Of a stretch of 64,000 bases of DNA, positions 59,530-64,000 are shown one piece after another. How positions within the stretch are numbered: position 1 is the stretch's first letter; every line of letters starts with the position of its first letter. Under the pieces are notes generated by a model. That model did no database searches and was not told the DNA's origin. It saw only the letters and a program-made list of their open reading frames with translations. The DNA is from CALBPI01 sp038533155 (GTDB lineage Bacteria; Pseudomonadota; Gammaproteobacteria; Steroidobacterales; Woeseiaceae), in NCBI GenBank assembly GCA_038533155.1, contig JBCAZH010000004.1, positions 46,838 through 110,837 on the forward strand. Direction: 5' to 3'. The translations under genes were made by a program, and so were the position numbers.

Positions 59530-60047
59530 TGCAGGCCAGCCCAGATCTTTCTTCGCTAGGGCTCCGTGACATTCATGAGCCTGCAGCGATCGGATGGTGG
59601 CCATTGGGTCCAGCATGGTGGGTGTTGTTGGGTTTACTGATTATCGTTTTGGTGAGTGCAGTGGTGTGGTGGCATAAGTCCACACGATTGCAGCGATTGG
59701 CGACCCATAGCCTCAGCGAGCGGATACGCGGTTGGCGAACACACCGCGACGATCAACGGCTGCTGGCGGAGCTCAGTGAGTGGCTTCGGCGCGTCTCGAT
59801 TGCAGCGCATGGTCGCCCGCAGGTGGCGTCGCTGGTCGGCGATGAATGGCGGGCATTTTTGGATAGAGGGTTGGCGGGGGCACCGTTTTCCAGTTTGCCG
59901 GGTAGCTTGCTGATCGATGCGGCGTACCGAACCGGCGTCCCGTCGCTAGACCCAGATACGGTCTCTGATCTCGAAAAGATCTGCCAGCGATGGGCGAAGA
60001 CGGTGCGGTCGGCAGACCAAGCCCGCGCACGAGGAGGATCATCGTGA
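59526..60047 (+). CDS. DUF4381 membrane protein of the MoxR/Bat operon
   Basis: A 173-residue protein. It starts with the DUF4381 signature LGLRDIHEPAAIGWWPLGPA followed by one membrane segment (about 30-50), then a soluble domain with LLAELSEWLRRVSIAAHGRP. Always found between DUF58 and the VWA genes in such operons. Function unknown. It overlaps both neighbours by four bases. Confidence 0.88.
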   Translation: MMQASPDLSSLGLRDIHEPAAIGWWPLGPAWWVLLGLLIIVLVSAVVWWHKSTRLQRLATHSLSERIRGWRTHRDDQRLLAELSEWLRRVSIAAHGRPQVASLVGDEWRAFLDRGLAGAPFSSLPGSLLIDAAYRTGVPSLDPDTVSDLEKICQRWAKTVRSADQARARGGSS

Positions 60048-61063
60048 ACCTCCTTCCCGAGTGGCTGACGTTCGCGTGGCCGTGGTTGGCATTGGCCGTG
60101 CCGGTTCCTTGGCTGCTGGCCGCGCTGACCCAATCGAACGCGCAGTCCGCACCGGCGCTTCAGGTGCCCACCGGAGTCGGTTTCCGAGATTTATCGACCG
60201 GCCGAGGAAAATCGAATGTCCGACGCTGGCTTGTGTGGGTGCTCGCGTCGCTCGGTTGGCTCGCATTGTGTTTAGCTGCCATGCGACCGCAGTCGCTGTC
60301 GGAAGCGCAGTCAGCTCCCGTCACGGGCCGCAATCTCATGTTGGCAGTCGATTTGTCAGGCTCCATGCAAGAGAAAGACTTCGCGCTGGCTGGCCGAACT
60401 GTTGATCGGCTATCTGCCACCAAGGCCGTGGCGGCGCAGTTCATCGACCGTCGGGAAGGAGATCGACTCGGGCTGATACTGTTCGGCGAGCGGGCCTATC
60501 TGCAAACCCCACTCACGTTCGATCGAAAAACGCTCTCGACTTTGTTGATGGAAGCAGAGATTGGACTTGCCGGCGAAAAAACCGCGATCGGGGATGCGAT
60601 CGGCCTTGCGGTCAAGCGCATCCGCGAGTCGGAAACGGAAGAAGATCAACATGTGTTGGTGTTGCTAACGGATGGCGCGAACACCGCGGGTGAAATTGAA
60701 CCGTTGAAAGCGGCTGAGCTTGCCGCGAACGTCAGTCTTCGAATCTACACGATCGGAATTGGCGCGGAACGCACGGCTTACCGGCGAAGTGGCGTGCCGA
60801 ATCTCGTCTTGCCGTCACGCGATTTAGATGAAGACACGTTGACCGCGATCGCCGATCAAACGGGTGGCAGGTACTTTCGTGCCACGGATACCCGCTCGAT
60901 GCAGGCGATCTATTCGGAATTGGACACGCTGGAGCCAGCAGCCGACGAAACAGAGGGTCTACGTGCCTATCAGGACCTGTTCTTCTGGCCAGCCGGCGCT
61001 GCGTTTGCTCTGTTTGGCCTAGCCGCGCTTACCACGCTCGGTCGGCCACGGGTGTTGGCATGA
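60044..61063 (+). CDS. BatA-type VWA membrane protein
   Basis: A 339-residue protein with membrane segments near both ends (about 8-28, 60-80 and 310-330) and a VWA domain between, with an intact MIDAS DLSGS (103-107) and LLTDGANTAGEIE. Bat VWA proteins form membrane complexes with the MoxR ATPase. The start is GTG overlapping the DUF4381 stop (GTGA); an in-frame ATG 54 bases earlier lies in that gene. Confidence 0.9.
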   Translation: MNLLPEWLTFAWPWLALAVPVPWLLAALTQSNAQSAPALQVPTGVGFRDLSTGRGKSNVRRWLVWVLASLGWLALCLAAMRPQSLSEAQSAPVTGRNLMLAVDLSGSMQEKDFALAGRTVDRLSATKAVAAQFIDRREGDRLGLILFGERAYLQTPLTFDRKTLSTLLMEAEIGLAGEKTAIGDAIGLAVKRIRESETEEDQHVLVLLTDGANTAGEIEPLKAAELAANVSLRIYTIGIGAERTAYRRSGVPNLVLPSRDLDEDTLTAIADQTGGRYFRATDTRSMQAIYSELDTLEPAADETEGLRAYQDLFFWPAGAAFALFGLAALTTLGRPRVLA

Positions 61064-62883
61064 TCGAGCAGTTTCACTGGATAAGGCCGCTGTGGCTTCT
61101 CGGTATTCCGGCTGTCATTTTGTTGTGGTTGTGGATTCGCCGGCGAGGATTGAGTGCACTGTCGCCGTGGCACCGTTGGGTGGATCCAGAGCTGCACGCG
61201 GTCGTGATTGGCGAGGGAGAAACCCAGTCTCCCGTGGTCAGACAGTGGATCGCACTGGCTGCGGCTCTGTTGTGCGTGGTTGCCCTTGCTGGGCCCAGTT
61301 GGGAACGTATCGCAATGCCTGTGCAGCGTGGCGATGACGCTCTCGTAATCGCGCTCGACTTATCGCGTTCGATGGACGCGACCGACATCGCGCCGTCACG
61401 GCTAGCGCGTGCTCGATTGAAGCTGCTGGACATACTCGCCGAACGCAAGGATGGCGAAACCGCGTTGGTGGTATTCAGCGCCAATGCCTTTGTCGTCAGC
61501 CCGCTTACTAGCGATGGCGGCACCGTAGCGAGCCAGGTACTGGCCCTCGACAGCAGCCTCATGCCCACCCGAGGCAGCTACCCGGAGAGTGGCATTACCA
61601 AGTCGCTTCAGTTGCTCCGGCAGGCCGAAGTCCAAAGCGGTGCTGTTTTGCTCATTACCGATGGTGGTAACCTCGATCCAGCGATTGAAGCGGCCCGCGC
61701 GCTTGCGGCTGAAGGGCATACGTTGTCGGTGTTAGGGGTAGGCACTTTGGAGGGCGGGCCAATCCCGGAGACGCGAGGTGGGTTTGTAACCGACACACGT
61801 GGCACGATCGCACTACCGAAGCTCGATGCAGGTGGTCTTGGGAGACTGGCCAGCGCGGGTCGTGGACGCTTTGTGAATATGAGCAACAACAACGACGACA
61901 TCGAAAAGCTCGGTCTTACCGAACGCGCACGGCGGGTCGCGTCAAGCGCTCGTGAAACCGACCGTTTGGAGATTGAACAGTGGCGCGATGTCGGCCCATG
62001 GGTCTTGTTGTTGTGCCTGCCGTTGGTGGCGTGGTCCGTTCGGCGCCATCTGGTCCTTGCGCCTTTGTTGGTGCTCTTGGCGTTTCGGCCGGAGCCGGCG
62101 CTAGCATGGTCGCCGACCGACTGGTTCTTGACTGACGATCAACGCGGGCAGAAAGCGCTGCAAGCGGGTGACGCGACGCGTGCCACTTCGCTATTCGATG
62201 ACACCGAATGGAAAGCGACTGCAGCGTATCGGGCGGGTGACTTTGCGCGCAGTGCCGAACTTTGGGCAGGCATGGAGAACGCTGACGGACTTTACAATCG
62301 CGGCACTGCGTTGGCACAGGCGGGACAAATCGAAGCCGCGATTGCGGCACTGCGTGAGTCGCTGGCGCTGGACCCCAGCCATGAAGATGCCCAGCACAAC
62401 CTGCATCTGCTTGAGTCGCTTCAAAATGCGGCAGACCAACAGGCAGGGCAGGGGCAGTCGTCCGAGGACAATGCCCAATCCGAAACAGGACAGAACCAGC
62501 AAGGACAGAACCAAACCGAGTCCGACGGCCAGTCGGCCGGGGAAGATGCCGCGCAACAGACTGCCGACGGCAACTCAGAACCACAAACCAGTCCCGACCG
62601 GAAGCCGAATGAGCAGGAGGCCAAAGACATCGCCGAGTTGATGCAAGCGCTTCGTGAGGCTGAGGAGAATGGCGATGACGCTGCACGCGAACAAGCGGCA
62701 GCGGCATTGCGGGAAGCGCAGGATAACCAAGAATCGGAGCAGTCGTTGCAACAATGGTTGCGCCGTGTTCCGGACGATCCCGGTGGCTTGCTCAGAGCTA
62801 AGTTCCGGCGACAGTACCAGCGTCGCCGTACCGATCAAGACGGCAACATGCTATGGCCGGACGACCGAGGAGAGCCGTGGTGA
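61060..62883 (+). CDS. BatB/BatC-type fused VWA-TPR membrane protein
   Basis: A 607-residue protein joining two functions usually split as BatB and BatC. The N-terminal part has two membrane segments (about 8-26 and 62-80) and a VWA domain with MIDAS DLSRS (100-104) and LITDGGNLDPAIE; a third membrane segment lies at about 310-345. After it come TPR-like helices (GQIEAAIAALRESLALDPSH, about 425-445), a Gln/Asn/Glu-rich low-complexity tail (450-520) and a basic end (FRRQYQRRRTDQ). It overlaps batA and batD by four bases each. Confidence 0.9.
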   Translation: MIEQFHWIRPLWLLGIPAVILLWLWIRRRGLSALSPWHRWVDPELHAVVIGEGETQSPVVRQWIALAAALLCVVALAGPSWERIAMPVQRGDDALVIALDLSRSMDATDIAPSRLARARLKLLDILAERKDGETALVVFSANAFVVSPLTSDGGTVASQVLALDSSLMPTRGSYPESGITKSLQLLRQAEVQSGAVLLITDGGNLDPAIEAARALAAEGHTLSVLGVGTLEGGPIPETRGGFVTDTRGTIALPKLDAGGLGRLASAGRGRFVNMSNNNDDIEKLGLTERARRVASSARETDRLEIEQWRDVGPWVLLLCLPLVAWSVRRHLVLAPLLVLLAFRPEPALAWSPTDWFLTDDQRGQKALQAGDATRATSLFDDTEWKATAAYRAGDFARSAELWAGMENADGLYNRGTALAQAGQIEAAIAALRESLALDPSHEDAQHNLHLLESLQNAADQQAGQGQSSEDNAQSETGQNQQGQNQTESDGQSAGEDAAQQTADGNSEPQTSPDRKPNEQEAKDIAELMQALREAEENGDDAAREQAAAALREAQDNQESEQSLQQWLRRVPDDPGGLLRAKFRRQYQRRRTDQDGNMLWPDDRGEPW

Positions 62884-64000
62884 AGCGCTGTCTGTTTGCG
62901 ATATTGACGGCGTGCCTGCTTACGCCCATTGCCTACAGCGACGTTTACGTTCTGGTGGATCGGGATCGCGTGCAATTGAATGAGTCGTTCACGCTGGTTC
63001 TGATTGCCGATGAAGATGAGCAAGGCGAGCCACGGGTCGATGCACTCGAACAAGATTTCGAGGTCTTGAACCAAACCCAGTCGAGCAGCATGTCGATTGT
63101 GAACGGGCGCAGGGAGACGAGTCGACGTTGGACGTTCAACCTCAAACCACGCGCATTGGGTAATTTCGAAATTCCTTCGTTGTCGGTGGGCGGTGTGGCG
63201 AGTGACCTTCGGTCCATCACGGTGACGGAGCCCGTCGTTGCGCCGGCCGGGGATCCGGATGTGTTCATCGAGGTCAGCCTGGACCGCACCGAGTCCTGGG
63301 TGCAGGCGCAAGTGATTTACACCCTAAAGCTGTATCGCGGTGTCTCCATTCGGCAGCCGCAACTCGATGCTATGCGAATCGAGGGTGGAGAAGTTTTGGT
63401 CGAGCGGCTGGGCGAAGACCGACGCTATGAGGCGGTCATTGATGGACGCCCGTACGACGTTGTTGAACGCAGCTATGCATTGTTTCCGCAAGAGAGCGGC
63501 GCCTACACCATCGCACCGGCCGTCTATCGCGGCAGTCTTTACAGCCGGGGACGGATTTCTGCACCGCAGGAGTTTCGCTCGGAAGCGCTCGGTTTGTTCG
63601 TCGAGCCAGCGGTTCCGCCTCCCGCCAGTTTCCCCAACGCGGTGTGGTTGCCGGCCACGGACTTGTCGATAAGCGCAACGATGGAACCCGCAGATGGGAT
63701 GCTCAATGAGGGCGACCCTGCGAATATCGTAGTAAATACCCTGGTTCGTGGCCTGCAAGCGAACCAGCTTCCCGAATTGGAATTGAGTCTCGACCCGGCG
63801 TTACGTGTTTATCCCGACAAGCCGGACTACGTATCGCGTGCGCAAGCGAGTGGGGTGATCGCCAGGCGACAACAGAGTTTCGCGATCATAGCCGGCAGAG
63901 GTGGCGTCTACGATCTGCCTACTTTGAGTGTTCCTTGGTTTGATGTAGACCTCGGCGATTGGCGCCTGGCGAGCGCATCACTCGGCACGTTGCGCGCCGC
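62880..64000 (+). CDS. BatD-like protein, 3' end outside the window
   Basis: Oxygen-tolerance/BatD-type exported protein. The visible 373 residues start with a Sec signal (MKRCLFAILTACLLTPIAYS) from a GTG that overlaps the previous stop, then beta-rich domains with VYVLVDRDRVQLNESFTLVL, RRWTFNLKPRALGNFEIPSL and VYTLKLYRG-like VIYTLKLYRG, as in BatD. The frame stays open to the last base, so the C-terminal membrane segment is not seen. It closes the moxR operon as far as this window shows. Confidence 0.88.
   Translation, partial: MKRCLFAILTACLLTPIAYSDVYVLVDRDRVQLNESFTLVLIADEDEQGEPRVDALEQDFEVLNQTQSSSMSIVNGRRETSRRWTFNLKPRALGNFEIPSLSVGGVASDLRSITVTEPVVAPAGDPDVFIEVSLDRTESWVQAQVIYTLKLYRGVSIRQPQLDAMRIEGGEVLVERLGEDRRYEAVIDGRPYDVVERSYALFPQESGAYTIAPAVYRGSLYSRGRISAPQEFRSEALGLFVEPAVPPPASFPNAVWLPATDLSISATMEPADGMLNEGDPANIVVNTLVRGLQANQLPELELSLDPALRVYPDKPDYVSRAQASGVIARRQQSFAIIAGRGGVYDLPTLSVPWFDVDLGDWRLASASLGTLRA

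Noticed and set aside
61916..62707. A 263-codon frame antisense to the VWA-TPR gene
   Set aside because: Pro/Arg-rich shadow with no domain signal; the plus-strand gene has clear VWA and TPR motifs.
1..64000. tRNA, rRNA, CRISPR arrays, insertion sequences, prophage or integrase genes
   Set aside because: Read for and not seen; gene order and codon use are uniform, with no sign of recent transfer.

Overview
The window is a stretch of a gammaproteobacterial chromosome, probably from an aquatic or marine bacterium with a single polar flagellum. The evidence is a Pseudomonas-style flagellar regulon (FleQ, FleS, FleR, FlhF, FlhG/FleN, FliA), sigma-54 and sigma-28 promoters in front of flagellar genes, a sodium-type PomA/PomB stator, a cbb3 oxidase with an FNR/Anr regulator, and an RsmN/RsmF-type CsrA paralogue. 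Genus cannot be fixed from this sequence. Three runs of exactly 100 N (42055-42154, 51498-51597, 57436-57535) show a scaffolded draft assembly. No rRNA, tRNA, insertion sequence, phage gene or CRISPR array was seen, and no gene-free stretch is longer than about 250 bases apart from the gaps.

Layout. 1-5.7 kb: ccoN-ccoO-ccoQ (minus strand) face away from a divergent HemN-like radical SAM gene and fnr, with a palindromic FNR box between them; an aspartate/aromatic aminotransferase follows. 5.7-12.3 kb: two divergent signalling operons. One encodes a hybrid kinase without a phospho-accepting histidine domain plus a REC-PAS-GGDEF-EAL protein. The other encodes a REC-GGDEF-degenerate-EAL protein plus a kinase whose H-box histidine is replaced by glutamine. 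12.3-14.2 kb (minus): flgA, flgM, flgN and an RsmN-like gene, with a sigma-28 promoter before flgM. 14.4-24.5 kb: flgBCDEFGHIJKL behind a sigma-54 promoter. 24.6-28.8 kb: fliC (sigma-28), flaG, fliD, fliS, fliT-like. 28.8-51.5 kb: fleQ with two CRP/Vfr-like sites, fleSR-fliEFGHIJ (sigma-54), fliK (sigma-54), fliLMNOPQR-flhBA-flhFG-fliA (sigma-54), then a DUF2802 protein and an HDOD protein that runs into a gap. 51.6-55.0 kb (minus): degenerate-GGDEF protein, pomA, pomB, PilZ-like protein. 55.2-56.6 kb: a second FleQ-like activator whose receiver part and AAA+ part are in different frames. 56.6-57.4 kb (minus): a partial unknown exported protein and a DUF192 protein. 57.6 kb to the end: moxR-DUF58-DUF4381-VWA-VWA/TPR-batD, the last gene running off the window.

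How it works together. The motility genes fit the four-tier polar cascade known from Pseudomonas and Vibrio. FleQ, possibly controlled by a CRP/Vfr-type protein, activates sigma-54 promoters for fleSR, the export apparatus and the switch. FleR then activates the hook-basal body operon. FliA (sigma-28), held by FlgM until hook completion, drives fliC and flgMN. FlhF and FlhG set flagellar place and number. Around this core lie many c-di-GMP-type proteins, several with broken active-site motifs (EAL without its catalytic lysine, GGDEF reading EPGLF, PilZ with an altered second motif), and both FleQ-like proteins lack the LFRS c-di-GMP motif of Pseudomonas FleQ. The most unusual features are the paired incomplete kinases, the stator operon flanked by putative c-di-GMP effectors, the HemN-like protein lacking key residues, and the split FleQ paralogue.
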